A stretch of 64,000 nt of DNA from Larix kaempferi (Eukaryota > Streptophyta > Pinopsida > Pinales > Pinaceae). Position numbers and translations under genes: made by a program. The stretch spans positions 2,294,001 to 2,358,000 of the forward strand of contig BSBM01000096.1 of NCBI GenBank assembly GCA_027924585.1, in the 5' to 3' direction. The notes under the pieces were generated by a model that was not told the DNA's origin, did not search any database, and saw nothing but the letters and a program-made list of their open reading frames with translations. Of this stretch, positions 22,250 to 33,939 are shown piece after piece (position 1 is the stretch's first letter; every line of letters begins with the position of its first letter).

Positions 22250-23642
22250 AACTAACTGAGAGAAATATCCAAACCATCGAATAAATATTGAACATGGATT
22301 GGATCCCTTGGAGCATTATCCACCTCCAAATCAGTGGGTGGAATAAGATCTTGCGTAACCAAATCCTTTAAGGAGATCTTCTTGAGGCCAATGGGAGCAG
22401 TGGGAGATTGGACTACACCATCCTTATTCAAATATTCTGAAATAGTTTCCTCGCCTTCCTGAGAAAATTCCCACCACCATATCGTTTTTTTTAAATGACA
22501 ATGCACATTCAACCACTACATGTCCCTACATATGACATCTGCGCATCTGAAAGGAACGTTCAAATAGTCCAGTTGTTGTGTAAAAATTACATCCCCGGCC
22601 ACTAGATCTATCAATTTAAATAAGTCTAGTCTTAGATCAACCTCCACTAGAATGCGAGCAACAGATCCCGCCGAATACTGAAAGAGGGATGCATCTACTT
22701 CTATGAATCTCCCAATCACATCCCCAATGGATTTAAGCCCCTCTTGAGACCAAAATTCTAATGGAAAACAAGGTAGTTTAACCCATAGAGGTATTTCCTC
22801 CAGAAAATCCTTGCGGGGATAAAAAACGGGATGCCATAATTTATGTACCATCATATGTTTGCCAACCCCCCACACACAAAGTAAGATTTCTTGAGCATCA
22901 TCAACATTCCTCAACACAAAACCTATCTAGACTCTTTCCAACCAGTTAATTTCAGGAGCATTTCTGATCAAGGGAAACCAATTTTCATTAATCCATCCAG
23001 CGAGCTTTGTATCCCCTATTTGACGTCCACAAATCTTGCCAAACAAATTTTTCCCAAATATTTTTGGGATGTCCTTTCCCACTACTAGTGATATACTAAA
23101 GCCCCTTAATTTCACCACCTTCTTCTTTTTGCAAGATTTTGAGGGACTAAAATGTTTTATGCCCATAGACAACTCTATTAGGCCCAGTCTACAACCTATA
23201 AACCCAAAGGATCGTGCCGCATTATTAGACGTCGACCCCAATCCTGGAAAGAAATCGTGGGGGTATGATCAAGGAGAATACCTGTTATGCTTCTGCATGG
23301 ATTGATTAGAGAACACGTGCTCCATGTTAGTAGCACTTCCCGATCTGACCCCACTCTCCTGTCGAGAGACCCTTCAAAAGAAGCACGAGCGGGAACCGAC
23401 CCTCTTTGAATTGCCAGTCCCATTATCATCCTAGATCCAACTGGAAACGTACCAACTGAAGGCATCTGACTGCACACTTCATTTGGGGCCCGCCCTACAC
23501 TTGATCGAGTCTTGTCGGTACATGAGACCCTCTTGCGTTGTGATGAAACAATTCGCCGAACCTCATCAGCACTACAAAATATATCGGATTCGGACAAGGA
23601 ATCCTCAGAAAACTCTATGAATTGCACATCCACCTTTGCCAT
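22250..23642 (-). pseudogene. LINE ORF1 (DUF4283 and zinc knuckle)
   Basis: The frame starts at ATG 23642 with an acidic N-terminus (VDVQFIEFSEDSLSES). Across breaks it gives KLRGFSISLVVGKDIPKIFG (about 23110-23050), HKLWHPVFYPRKDFLEEIPL, WVKLPCFPLEFWSQEGLKSI and IGRFIEVDASLFQYSAG, all classic DUF4283 blocks. LNVPFRCADVICRDM (22560-22516) is the degraded zinc knuckle. After it the frame reads on in a low-similarity tail to about 22250. Product role: RNA-binding chaperone of the LINE particle. Confidence 0.75.
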
Positions 23643-23862
23643 GGTTGAGGAAAGGCCTACATTTCAACCCTGAACCCCAAAACTACCAAAACCCTAAACC
23701 TTAGCCACTTCATCTGTGCTTTAGAAGGCTTAAGCCACTAGCTTCATCACTAGCTTATCACCTACCATTATGTACTTGCCACAATCTTTCATTCAATATG
23801 TATTTATCATTTTAACTTTTTTATCTATATGATTGTCTTCCTTTAATTGTGAATGTGTTTTG

Positions 23863-23990
23863 ATCCATTTAGTTTCCCTAACCATTGAACCAAAAAAAAA
23901 TTAAATATTTCCATATATATATATAATCCATTTAATCTCCCTAACCATTGAACCAAAATAATGGATATATATATATATATATATATAATC
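23863..23990. repeat. 63-bp direct duplication with AT microsatellite
   Basis: ATCCATTTAATCTCCCTAAC and its near copy start at 23863 and 23926, each followed by CATTGAACCAAAA and an AT-rich run. The second run is a pure AT microsatellite (about 23965-23988). A typical slippage product next to the LINE 5' end. Confidence 0.8.
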
Positions 23991-24213
23991 CCGAAATCTT
24001 GTTTTCAGTGTTAAATAATGATAAGTTACATTCAAAACATTATTAAACAGCACTAACTAATGAAATCATTAAACGCAAAAAAAAGATATTGAACAAACGT
24101 TATTTGTTACCTTTGAGTACAACACTAAATAACAATGAGATCATTAAATGGAAAAAACAGAGATATTAGACAAACGTTTATTTGTTATCTTTGAGTAATG
24201 TTTCAGTGTTGTT

Positions 24214-24393
24214 AAACCAACCTAGATCCAAATCCTAGGCTCTATCAAGGGCTGAGAGGGATCAAATCTCCCGAGGTGCAAACCTCTCCTCGAAAAGCTC
24301 CTTGAGTGCAATACTTGAGAAGAGGTTTGCACCTCGGGAGATTTGATCCCTCTCGGCGCTTATAGAGCCTAGGATTTGGATCTAGGCTGGTTT
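24214..24393. mobile_element. Foldback (hairpin) element with about 75-bp arms
   Basis: The left arm, from AAACCAACCTAGATCC (24214) to about 24290, is nearly the exact reverse complement of about 24318-24393, which ends GGATCTAGGCTGGTTT. Only a few mismatches occur and the loop is about 25 bases. An RNA or single strand here would form a very stable hairpin. A single arm copy lies at 14961-15030, so the arm belongs to a dispersed family. This suggests a foldback or MITE-type DNA transposon, or a self-inverted terminal repeat. No target-site duplication is obvious and no transposase is encoded. Confidence 0.8.
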
Positions 24394-24539
24394 CAGTCGT
24401 GGGCGGTGACACAAAATTGGAGTTTGATCAACATTGTAAGGAATAGGTTAAGTTGAAAACACAGATACATTTATGAGGATTATGATAATGTAAGTAATAA
24501 GTATTTAGGATTGAGTAAATTGTTAAACTGGAAAATAGA

Positions 24540-25225
24540 GAAAATTCGCCTAACTTTTTTTCGATTATCTTTTTGTTGATTTGCGTTTTGTTTTGTTTGT
24601 TCTTCTCCTTCTTCTGTCGTCATTTTGTCATTTCATACATTTTGATACGCTCTTTGTCGATCAACGTTTCGTTTTCTTTGTTCTTCTCGTTCTTCAATTT
24701 GCCTAACTTTTTTCTTTCGATTTTCTTTTTGTTGAACTGCATTTTGTTTTGTTCGTTCTTCTCCTTCTTCTGTCGTCATTTCGTGATTTCGTACATTTTG
24801 ATTTATTTGTTGTTCTACAACTTGATTTATTTGTTGTTCTACAACTTGATTTATTTGTTCTTCCAACTGCTTCAACTTTCTCTCTCGATACTCTCTTTGT
24901 CGATCAACGTTTCGCTTTCTTTGTTCCTCTCATTCTTCTGTTGTCAATTCGTCTAACTTTTTTTTTCAATATTCTTTTTGTCGATCTACATTTTGTTTTC
25001 TTCGTTCTTTTCGTTCTTCTGTTGTCATTTCGTCCAACTTCCTTTTTCAAAATTGTTTTTGTTCTTTTGCTTTTCATTTCAAGTCTTCTTTTCATTCTTT
25101 TGTTGTCATTTCGTAAGATTCTCTTCCTTGACATGTTTTACGACGTTTGACATTTTGTATTTTTGGTTCTTCGCCAGTTTGTCTCATAGCATCTTCCGCA
25201 TGCCGATCTTCCATTTCTAGTTTAG
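24540..25225 (-). pseudogene. Charged heptad-like repeat protein region
   Basis: The minus strand reads a run of about 27-residue repeats built on MTTEERKERRKQNVDRQKEY, DELTTEE-EEQRKRNVDRQR and MTTEEGEERTKQNAVQQKEN. An insertion of VVEQQINQ units sits between copies. An N-terminal flank (about 25225-25130) reads ESKLEMEDRHAEDAMRQTGE. The DNA is correspondingly TTCTT-rich on the plus strand. This resembles the arginine/glutamate-rich repeat regions seen ahead of Helitron helicase-like proteins and in STPR-type proteins. No helicase or replication-initiator domain is in the window, so the link is only a possibility. Stops break the frame in at least four places. Confidence 0.45.
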
Positions 25226-25348
25226 ACTCTATATCAAAAAAGTCAAACATTAACATATACAGTGAAATTTATGCATCGATGAAATCCACACTAAAATTTA
25301 TGCATCCTGGAAATCTGCACTGAAATGAATGCATCCATGGTATAACAG

Positions 25349-25570
25349 CTACACTGAAAATTATGCAATAAAAAAACCTCATACACTAAAATCAATGCGT
25401 CCATACACTGAAATCAATGTGTCCATAGAATAACATCTACACTAAAAGATATGCAATAAAAAACCCCATACACTGAAATCTATGCGCCCATACACTGAAA
25501 TCAATGCGTCCACAGAATAACATCTACACTGAAAAATATGCAATAAAAAACCCCATACACTTATATTTAT
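25349..25570. repeat. Minisatellite, period about 87 bp
   Basis: CTACACTGAAAATTATGCAA-type units begin at 25349, 25437 and 25523. Each is followed by ATACACTGAAATCAATGCGT-type text, itself repeated at about 24-28 bp. Related, less regular copies extend left to about 25255. No coding potential. Confidence 0.8.
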
Positions 25571-25644
25571 GCAAGTATAAAACTCACTTTACATGATAAT
25601 GAAATTCAATATATTTATGAAATTCTATATTTTAAAAGAAAAAA

Positions 25645-25720
25645 GTAGATGATCTGGGAGGATTGAACCTTGGACCTCATGCCCATTATCCCAACACCCT
25701 TACCACTATACCACATGTAG
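25645..25720 (-). tRNA. tRNA-like sequence with Pol III A and B boxes (pseudo-tRNA or SINE head)
   Basis: The minus strand contains TGGTATAGTGGTAAGG (A-box like, 25713-25698) and, about 30 bases on, GGTTCAATCCTCC (B-box like, 25669-25657). The spacing fits a tRNA gene. The T-arm and acceptor stems do not pair well, so it is not a working tRNA gene; a tRNA-derived SINE head or tRNA pseudogene is likely. The flanking AT-rich DNA shows no clear SINE body. Confidence 0.5.
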
Positions 25721-25739
25721 TTCTTATTATACATAGTAA

Positions 25740-26391
25740 AGAACTTATATACTTATTGTAAATATTAATATATATTTTAATTTTAATTTTAATTTAAATT
25801 AAATGTTAATTTAATTTTAAATATAATTTCATGTAGTTTAAATAATAAAATAATTATTAGAAAATAATTAACTTTCATTGTAAATATAATAGTGTTTGAA
25901 ATAAAAAATTATAACAACTTAAGAGTTGTTGAATTTGAATGGTTAAAATGTTAATTCTTGGTTTTTAAGTAAAATTTACATTTTAAATGCTACCAATTAT
26001 ACAACTTTAGAGCGTTACATTAACAATGTTATCAAAAACCTTACAATGTACCTTATGGTTTGAATAAGAAAACAACACATGTTTGAATATGCATAGCATT
26101 TTAAAATTACTTTATCTTTGAGTGTAAATATTTTTTATATAATAGTTTATGGAAGGCTATGCCAATAGTTTTTGAATCACTCGCAACTATTTGAGAAACT
26201 ATGTAACTATAAATATGAAGACAACCTATGTAAAGATTTACATAAAGACATATAATGTTGTTATTTATAAAGATTATATAATTAATTATACAACTATATT
26301 TCTAGAGATAAAAATATTAAAGAATATTAAAATATAGTTAAAATTTAATCTAAATGCTGATTTATATTTTAATTCAAATTTAAACTAAAAT
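25740..26391. other. AT-rich spacer
   Basis: Very AT-rich DNA with many AATTTTAATTTTAA-type words and no coding signal. It continues on the other side of the GC-rich insertion (28145-28330), which supports the view that one AT-rich tract was split by that insertion. Confidence 0.6.
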
Positions 26392-28144
26392 ATAAATTAA
26401 AATTAAAATTGATCTTCTATTCATGTTATATAATTCCCTTGAGAGCTTCTCTGGTTTTGAGAGTCGTTTACACTATTTAGCTAGGGCGGCCAGGGCTTGG
26501 CCCAGCCGCCCCTCCTTTTCTGTTTGCTGCGTTTTCTTGAAGGTTTTCTGAAGGGCGGCGTTCTCCGGAGGACGCATCTCGGGGATCTTGGCTCCCGGCA
26601 GTTGCTAGGGCGGTCTGCTCACGATTAGACGCAGGGTCTGTCTTTGGCTTATTCACCGGAGGCTGTATGCGGGCTATATTTCGCCGACTTGGGAGGTCTT
26701 TGCGTCTGCTGCTCTGTACACAGACATGGATCTCCTGCTTCCTCTAACGCAGGTTTGCTTTGACGGATCTTCGCTGGCACTGATGGAGCCATCTGCTGAG
26801 GTTACTGTTGCTTCAGGCTTGGAGGCCGGTGGATGATTTCGGTGGAGGTGTCTGGATCTTTGGGTTTTCTTGCTGCGGTGGTCTGCTCCAGGCTTTCGGT
26901 GGAGGGACGAAGCTGTCTTGCTGAGGATTGTCTTCTTGGAGGCCGGCGAGTTCCAGCTTTTCTCGACGGCTAGTCTACAGGCTCCTGCTCTTCGACGGCG
27001 GCTGCAAACCTTCGACGGCGGATGCTATCCTCGATGGTGGCAGCGACTCTTGGTTCCCTTCGTCGAGCATCCATATCTGAAACCGTTTCACCTGCTGATC
27101 AAGATCTTCTTGTGGCAACGCTTTCTTTGGAGGAGCCATGTCGGCCCTCTGGAATGCTAGTCGGATTCGGCGGGTCGTGCTTTCAGAAAGATATCTTGAA
27201 TTTGGTGTACATCTGTGAATGCTATGGGCTGTCGGATCTGGAAACAGGTTGTCCATATCAATGATTACCAGAAGTGCAGGTTTTGCAGTCTTAGGGTTTG
27301 CGGAAAGATACCGGGGATAATTCAAGAACCTGGATTATGGTAAGATCTATGAGAATATGGAGAAGCCTGCCTTCGTCTTCGATGGTCGCAGTCGATGCCG
27401 AGAAGCTGAGGAATGGGTTTATTGTGTACTCTGTCGGGAAGCCTCTGGATCCATGGATCAAGGACTGCACCTTCATCTGCGGATCCTGTGCCATGAACAT
27501 CAACGGCTGCAACGGCCTCGCCTGCCTCACCAAGATCGATGCCGTCTCTGATTCCACCACCACCATCACGCCCTTGCCGCACATGTTCGTCGTCCCTTTC
27601 ATACGGTGGAGGCATATGGGGATCTTGCTTTCAGGGACGCTCGGCTTGCTTCGGCGGACTACTCCAGCCAAAATGGGGTTTCTCTGGCTGCTTCTTCATC
27701 AGGGGTTTGCTTGCTGGCTGTTTTTTCCGGTTTGGGAGGTCTACCGTGTCTGCTGCTCTGTCCACAGACATGGATCTTCTGCTTCCTCCGATGACGGTTT
27801 CGGTTTTGACAGATCTATATCTTTCTGTGGAGGGTCTGCTGCAATGTGAGCTATGGATGGTCATAGCTTCTTGTTCTTGTGTGACTATGGTGGATTTGAG
27901 CGAGTTTCTGCTCACTCTTCTGTAGTATGTTCAAGATTTGTCTGTTCTTCTCTCTGGGTTTCTCTTTTTTTTTTTTGGTTCAACTCTTTATAAGCTGTTG
28001 TTTCTGTTTATATGGGACAGAAATATGTGAAAATGTAGGGATCCTTGTTGATTCTACTACATGTGCAATATGTAATTTTGATCATCTTTTTGAAATAAAA
28101 TTACGGACTTTTTCCAAGGAAAAAAATAAATTAAAATTAAAATT
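26392..28144 (+). mobile_element. GC-rich 1.7-kb retro-insertion with 19-bp target-site duplication
   Basis: ATAAATTAAAATTAAAATT occurs exactly at 26392-26410 and 28126-28144. Between them lies a 1715-bp, strikingly GC-rich body in AT-rich DNA, ending in GGAAAAAAA right before the second copy. This is the structure left by LINE-type retrotransposition. The body has no recognisable protein. Several open stretches (for example 27298-27849 plus and 27322-27615 minus) overlap on both strands. An internal direct repeat, GGGAGGTCT...CTGCTGCTCTGT...ACAGACATGGATCT, occurs at about 26690-26768 and 27737-27812. It may be a non-autonomous LINE-like element or a retrocopy of a host or non-coding transcript. 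Confidence 0.6.
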
Positions 28145-28329
28145 ATATTTAAATGTAATTTTAAATATAAATATAAATATAAATTATATTTAATTTATAT
28201 TTTAGTTTAAATATAAATATAATTTATATTTAAATTTAAATTAATATATAAATTATATTAATCTAATTTTAATTATTGGCCGACATAATATTTTTTATTT
28301 GTTTATTATTTTGTGTTAAAGACAAACAG

Positions 28330-28441
28330 TATTTATGATCGATAATATCGACTAACACTCAATTTACAAGATCTCCCTCATAAAAATGTTATTTATGGCC
28401 GACAATATCGACAAACACTCGACTAACAAGATATCCCTCAT
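28330..28441. repeat. 60-bp tandem duplication
   Basis: TATTTATGATCGATAATATC starts at 28330, and a copy with a few differences at 28390. Each ends in AAGATCTCCCTCAT or AAGATATCCCTCAT. No function is seen. Confidence 0.8.
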
Positions 28442-28849
28442 ACTGTGTTGTAGAGCACCTCTCGACGCAATAATATGTTCCAAATAGCATTTGACCATCA
28501 CCGCATTACATAAGAATAAACCGTGTAAAAGGGTGTTCTAAGTATCTTTGAAAACTTATGTTTTCTTAGGAAAAGAAAACAGGAAACATTGCTTATAATC
28601 GAAATATAGATGCATATATATATGGTATAAATTTAAAAACAAAAATTCTATAATGGAGGAATTTTAGAAACATTGGTTAAAATGATATTTTTAATGAATT
28701 TAAGTTACAATAAAAATGTGCATTATTGTTGTGATAAGATTGAATTGATAATGTTGATATACAATGTCACTAACAATGAATTATTATATATATATTCTTG
28801 GCTCACGATACAGCTTAAGGTGAGGATCCCATTGTTTCGCACTAGGTTC

Positions 28850-30075
28850 ACATGAATTTGACACAATCAAGGGCACTCTTTCATAATATCTTGAAGGACA
28901 AAACTCACACAACTGATAGATACGTATCCTTACCACCTAATGGATCTGACACACACGTCCTTCAATCATCCACCATCACCTCTCCATGTCACAATGAGCC
29001 TCTTTCATCTAATCTCCCACAAACCCTCTCACCCTCCAGACGCTCGACTCAATTCCCACTCTTTAGGCCTGCATCATCTCCAACTCACCATAAACATTAC
29101 TCTCCAGCTCACGTGGCCCCATTCCATCTGCTTGTGGGAAAGAGACAAATATCACGTAAATCTAGGTGTGTAAAGACGGCTTCTGAAGAGATGAAAGTGG
29201 TCATAGATCCCAAGTTAATCAAATAAAATATAATTCACTACATAGATGGTGCTCATCGTCTGATTCCATGCATAGAGGTTTTCTAAGAAGGAATTGCAGA
29301 GATGGACAACTCGGACTTGGGAGCCTTTATTGGGGTATTCACTACAGGTTCACGCGGGATCATGAGGGTATATTACCTTCCATCTTTCGATCCATTGAAG
29401 ACCGGAAATTATTGCAATTGGAGGACTATGGTTCTAGGGAACCACGTCCTTCACCCTCTTCAGATGGCATGTAAGTTTTGATCCAATTTGAGAAAGAATT
29501 CATGCTCTCGCGTTATGGGTCAAATTACCTTGTCTTCCACTTGAATTTTGGGACCCTCCCATATTCAAGATCATGGGAGATACTTTGGGAAAATACTTAA
29601 AGATTACTCCAGAGATAGAGAACGGGACAGTAACCTTGATGGCTCAAATTTGTGTGGAAATGGATATTTCTTTAGCATAACCAGACTCTATTCTAATTAA
29701 AGCGGGGGATTTCCATTTTATGCAAACCCTAGATTACAAGAACGTTCCATACCATTGCACACAATGTAGGTCACATGGCCATCTCAAAATTATCTACCTG
29801 TATGCCAAATTAGGTGGGGACGTTGGAAGCACTCATCTTGTAATGAGTCCATTAGATTTTGGTACAAAATCTCTCATGCAAGTAGACAAAGGGAAGAGGA
29901 ATATGGACGCATTGGACCTAGAACAAGATATTTTATGTCAAGAACAATCTCAAATCAATGAGGATATTGCTAGGGTTAATGCCCAACTCTAAGCCCGAAT
30001 CAAAGAACTGGAAGATAATATCCAATTATCCTGGCTAGGTCAAGATCGAACTCAAAATCCGCTTGCGCTCTAAAC
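28850..30075 (+). pseudogene. LINE ORF1 remnant
   Basis: A Ser/Pro/His-rich N-terminus (28852-29226) is followed by AFIGVFTTGSRGIMRVYYLP and WRTMVLGNHVLHP (DUF4283 blocks, 29317-29460). Then comes NVPYHCTQCRSHGHLKIIYL (about 29735-29794), a zinc knuckle with the last Cys changed to Tyr. A short Glu/Gln-rich helix follows. Confidence 0.65.
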
Positions 30076-30439
30076 ATAAATCCCACTAGGGTACCTTGCT
30101 TCACACATATCTATTTCCACTCAGGAAATCCCCACAATGGCTGAAACATAAGAGGGTGGTAAGCTCGCAGGGAAAAGGGAACAATTTTCCACTGATTCTT
30201 TTCCAAATCCCACTCAGTCGAGAAGATGCAATCCTCACTCTAAAGCGAAATTGTCCTCCTCACAGTCGAAAGGGCTCTTTATGCCATCAGACACCACAAC
30301 ACATACAACAAAGGGAAGGAAAGCACACATACAACATGCTTAGGAAACAATAAAAAAATAGGTCATAGAAGGAAGACACTTAACCATATATGGGGCCCTT
30401 AGTAGAGCAACCCCTAGGGTGGTCCTGAAATTATTATAA

Positions 30440-31235
30440 TCTCCAACAATCTACGAGGCCTAGGGTCTACCTGAAAACAAAGATCCCTAAAGAGGATGGT
30501 TCAAAAGCACTCTCCATTGGTACTATTTCTCCAGGAAATGATGGTATATATTGCATACATCTCTCGTATACTAAAGAAACTCTTTCTAAGTTGGAGCTTC
30601 TTGACTAAAGCCACAAAAGGAAATTCCGGGGGTCAAGCTATGGCTTGGTCGTTGGCCTATAAGTTGTAGTTGTCGGTAAGCTTTCCTCATTATATTTTTT
30701 CCTCCCTCGTAGTAATGCCTCTTTCCATAACTTTGGATTTGTTAAATATATATGCTCCGTTTCAATATCAGAAATAATTTTGGGAAGATCTAACCTCCTC
30801 CCCACTCATATCTCTCCCAAATCTTATCATAGATGGTGACCTAAACTTTACCCTCTATGCCTGCAAATCCTAGGGTCACCACTTGGCGAGACCCTCTTGT
30901 TGGTTTTTTTGAATCTTTCCTTGCAATCACCAGTTGATCGATATCGAAACCTTTGATTTGTGTCCCACCTGGTCAAATCATCGCTTCAGTCACGACCATA
31001 TAACCAAACGTTTGGATTGATTTCTCACAAAATATTCATTGCTCCTATCCATTCATTCCTACAAAACCAACATGTTAAAACTTTCTCACTCTGACCACCG
31101 CACCATCTCTCTAAATTTATCATCCTCCATGTCCAAACCTCCTCCTCCCTTCAAATTCAACCCTCATTGGTTAAAATACAAAAAAATGGCTCTGTCGTGC
31201 AAGACTTATGGGTTCATCACTCAGACACACGTAAT
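30440..31235 (+). pseudogene. LINE endonuclease remnant
   Basis: Blocks in order in shifting frames are LKRMVQKHSPLVLFLQE (QE), then LLNIYAPFQYQ, then IIDGDLNFTLYACKS (GD-N), TWSNHRFSHD and LSHSDHRTISLN (SDH). These are the conserved blocks of the apurinic-type endonuclease. Stops separate most of them. Confidence 0.7.
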
Positions 31236-31529
31236 TCTATAGCTATGGAGGATTTATAGGAAAACCTCACCAAAATTAAAGGAAATACAAAGGAATGGAT
31301 ACATAAAACCTTCAAAAACGACTACAACTCTAAATATTGTAGAATAAAAATAGAAGCTTGCATGGATTCTATAACTGTCTCTCCTATGAACAATGATACT
31401 CTGGAGGAATTGGACACTCGAGAGAATTAAAAGAGAATATTACTAGCCTAGCCTAGCCTAATATCAATAGCAGCAGTCAAACACTATAAGATCCTATATT
31501 CGGAAACTCCCTGAGAAAACATCCAAGAT

Positions 31530-32800
31530 ATATTGTCGATAGATACACTCTTTGATAAGTGGATTACCAATAAGCAAATTGACCAACTACAAAAACTTGT
31601 CACAAAAGAAGAAGTCTCTGGTGCTTTACACTCTTTTCAGAAAGGCAAATCCGCTAGTCTGGATAGGTGGATAGTTGAGCTATTCATTCATTTTTTGGAT
31701 TTTATGGCAGACAATCTCGTTGCTGTGGTGGAAGAGTTGAGGATTACAGGTAAATTCCATTCTCCTTTTAACTCCACCTTCATAGAAAATATCCCTAAAC
31801 AAGACTCTCTCGAGGGTTTTGAACATTATCAACCTATATCCCTATATACCTGTTCCTATAAACTCGTTGTAAAGGTCATCTATAGGCGAATAAAAGCAAT
31901 CTTCTCAGCCAATATTTCTCCCAAACAATATGGTTTTCTAGAAAAGTGTAACATACACGACGCCATAGGGGTGACCCAAGAAGCCTTGCACTCTATCAAA
32001 ACCAAATCCTAGTCGGCTTTTGTGTTGAAGATTGACCTATCAAAAATATTTCAACAAGGTTAATTGGATCTACCTCTTCCTTATCCTCACTCATACCATT
32101 TTTCCTTACTTAGTCATAAACTAGATAGAGGATTGTTATCATAATGTGTCTTTTTCCATTCTAGTCAATGGTTTCACATCTTCTTTCTTCAAAACATCCC
32201 GTGGCCTTAGGCAAGGCTTCCCACTATCGCCTTTGCTCTTCCTCGTTATTGTCGATGGTCTTAATCATTATATAAATCAAGAAAAATAAATGGGTGCTCT
32301 CATATGAGTAAAAATAGTAGATACACACCATATAGTGCAAGTACTCTTCGTAGATGACATCCTTATCTTCGGGAAAGACTCCATGACAAAAGCTAAGTGT
32401 CTCAACCATATATTAAAGCTATTCTCATCCACAACAAATGTGGAATTGAATGTAAAAACATCAGTACCAATATTTCTATTCCATGTTCCTATTTCTCTTT
32501 GACCTACAATCCTCAAAGTCCCGCCTTTCACAGAAGAATCTACTAACCCTTGTTTTAAAAACTTAGGCTTTCTAATGAAGGCGAATGACCATAAGCTTCA
32601 AGATTGGGATTGGATCATTGACAAGATAAAGAATCATTTGGGAACATGGTATAACATATGGATCTCGATGGTAGGCCAGCTCAGTACATTGATTAAGAGT
32701 GTAATTGAATTTATACCTATATATTGCATGTCTTTGGCTCTCATACCCAAAGCAGTTCTGAATAATATCCATAAAATATGTTACCTCTAGTCACGGAATA
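31530..32800 (+). pseudogene. LINE reverse transcriptase remnant
   Basis: ALHSFQKGKSASLDRW (usual K-PG-DG changed), EGFEHYQPISLYTCSYKLVV, ANISPKQYGFLEKCNIHDAI, then TSRGLRQGFPLSPLLFLVIV (about 32188-32247) and VLFVDDILIFGKD (32340-32378) are all in order, with the catalytic Asp pair present. KNLGFLMKANDHKLQDWD begins the thumb and downstream region. The L1-type assignment is secure; activity is excluded by stops. Confidence 0.8.
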
Positions 32801-33939
32801 AAGAGGAACGAAGTCCTCCCTTGTGTCTATGGGATCTCATTTTCAAACTAAGTAGAATAGGGGGTTGGGGACTAAAGCGTCTTCCTATTTTCTCCCAAGC
32901 TTTGGAAACTACCAGTTTGTGGAGACTACTCACTATCTCCGGGCCGTGTCAGAAATGCATTTATCAAAAGTACATTGCTCCCTTATTGATTATCTCATGG
33001 ATGTGAACCCCTCACTCAGCTCAAACCAAAGGATCTCTATTCTGGAGGGGCATAAACAAATCCTTTAAAATCATTGGTGACAACATAGCTCGGGACCCAA
33101 GAAATGGACATAAAATTTTGGTGGGATTGGACCCAATTATTGGCTTGGACATTGTTGATCTTCTTCCCGAGGAGGTGATCCCAACTCTTCACTCTCTTCA
33201 CATAAGATATATGTCTGATATATATGAAGAAAACTAGGATTCAATATGGTTTCCATCTTGACGATCAACGCAAAATATTGGACTCCAAGGGGAAAATGCA
33301 TAGCATTGGGAGAGATACATAACAAGGCTGAAGAGAAATCACATTACACTCTCTGAGAAAAAGGATAAATTAATGTGGACTCTCAATCTTGTAGGAGGAG
33401 TGCATTAAGCAATACTTGGCTACAACATCTTAGCAAATGATACAACCGCCAACACACAATGATGGTGGTCTAAACTATGAAAGCTCCACACCTAACGCAA
33501 AGCCAAACTTTTCTATTTGCTTGCACTAAACAATAAAGTCCTCACTTGGGACAATCTACAATAAGGGGGAAACATGGTCCAGACATCTATTCACCATGCA
33601 AATCCAACGAATAAATTGTTTCACACTTATTAGTAAACTATCCTTTTACTCAAGTGGTATGGAAAATCACAAGCCTGTATGCAATTGACTCATGGTCTAC
33701 ATGGGAGGGAAACACATTGATCTCTGTATGCAATACTTGGTGGGAAACGTGCAAAAACAAAGACTATCTACGGGCTCCCCTAATTGTTGGATGGGGCATC
33801 TGGATAACAATGAACCAAGCTATCTTCCGCGATAAACCTCCACCACTGCTTGGGATGTCATACATGATTAAATATGTTTTCTCGAATTTGAAGATAGTCT
33901 ATCCCTGGAGGACGCAGGTGATCCCACCGATCACACTAA

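Larger units (their letters stand above)
17740..23700 (-). mobile_element. Nearly full-length L1-type LINE, minus strand
   Basis: From 5' (about 23700) to 3' (about 17740) the minus strand carries ORF1 (ATG 23642), then ORF2 with endonuclease, RT, cysteine/histidine domain and RNase H. Total length is about 6 kb, normal for plant L1 elements. Frames are broken by scattered stops and indels, but all domain blocks are in order. It abuts the copia gag at about 17740. No copia sequence is recognisable beyond 23700 and no poly(A) tract is visible at the LINE 3' end, so simple nested insertion is not proven. Confidence 0.8.

Noticed and set aside
24573-25150. Phe/Leu/Ser-rich plus-strand open frames as membrane proteins
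   Set aside because: They are the complement of the Glu/Lys/Arg-rich minus-strand repeat. Phe/Leu runs come from TTCTT repeats and do not form separate transmembrane segments.
27298-27849. 183-codon plus-strand open frame in the GC-rich insertion as a gene
   Set aside because: Open frames overlap on both strands here, which is expected in GC-rich DNA. No motif was recognised and the frame starts and ends without support.
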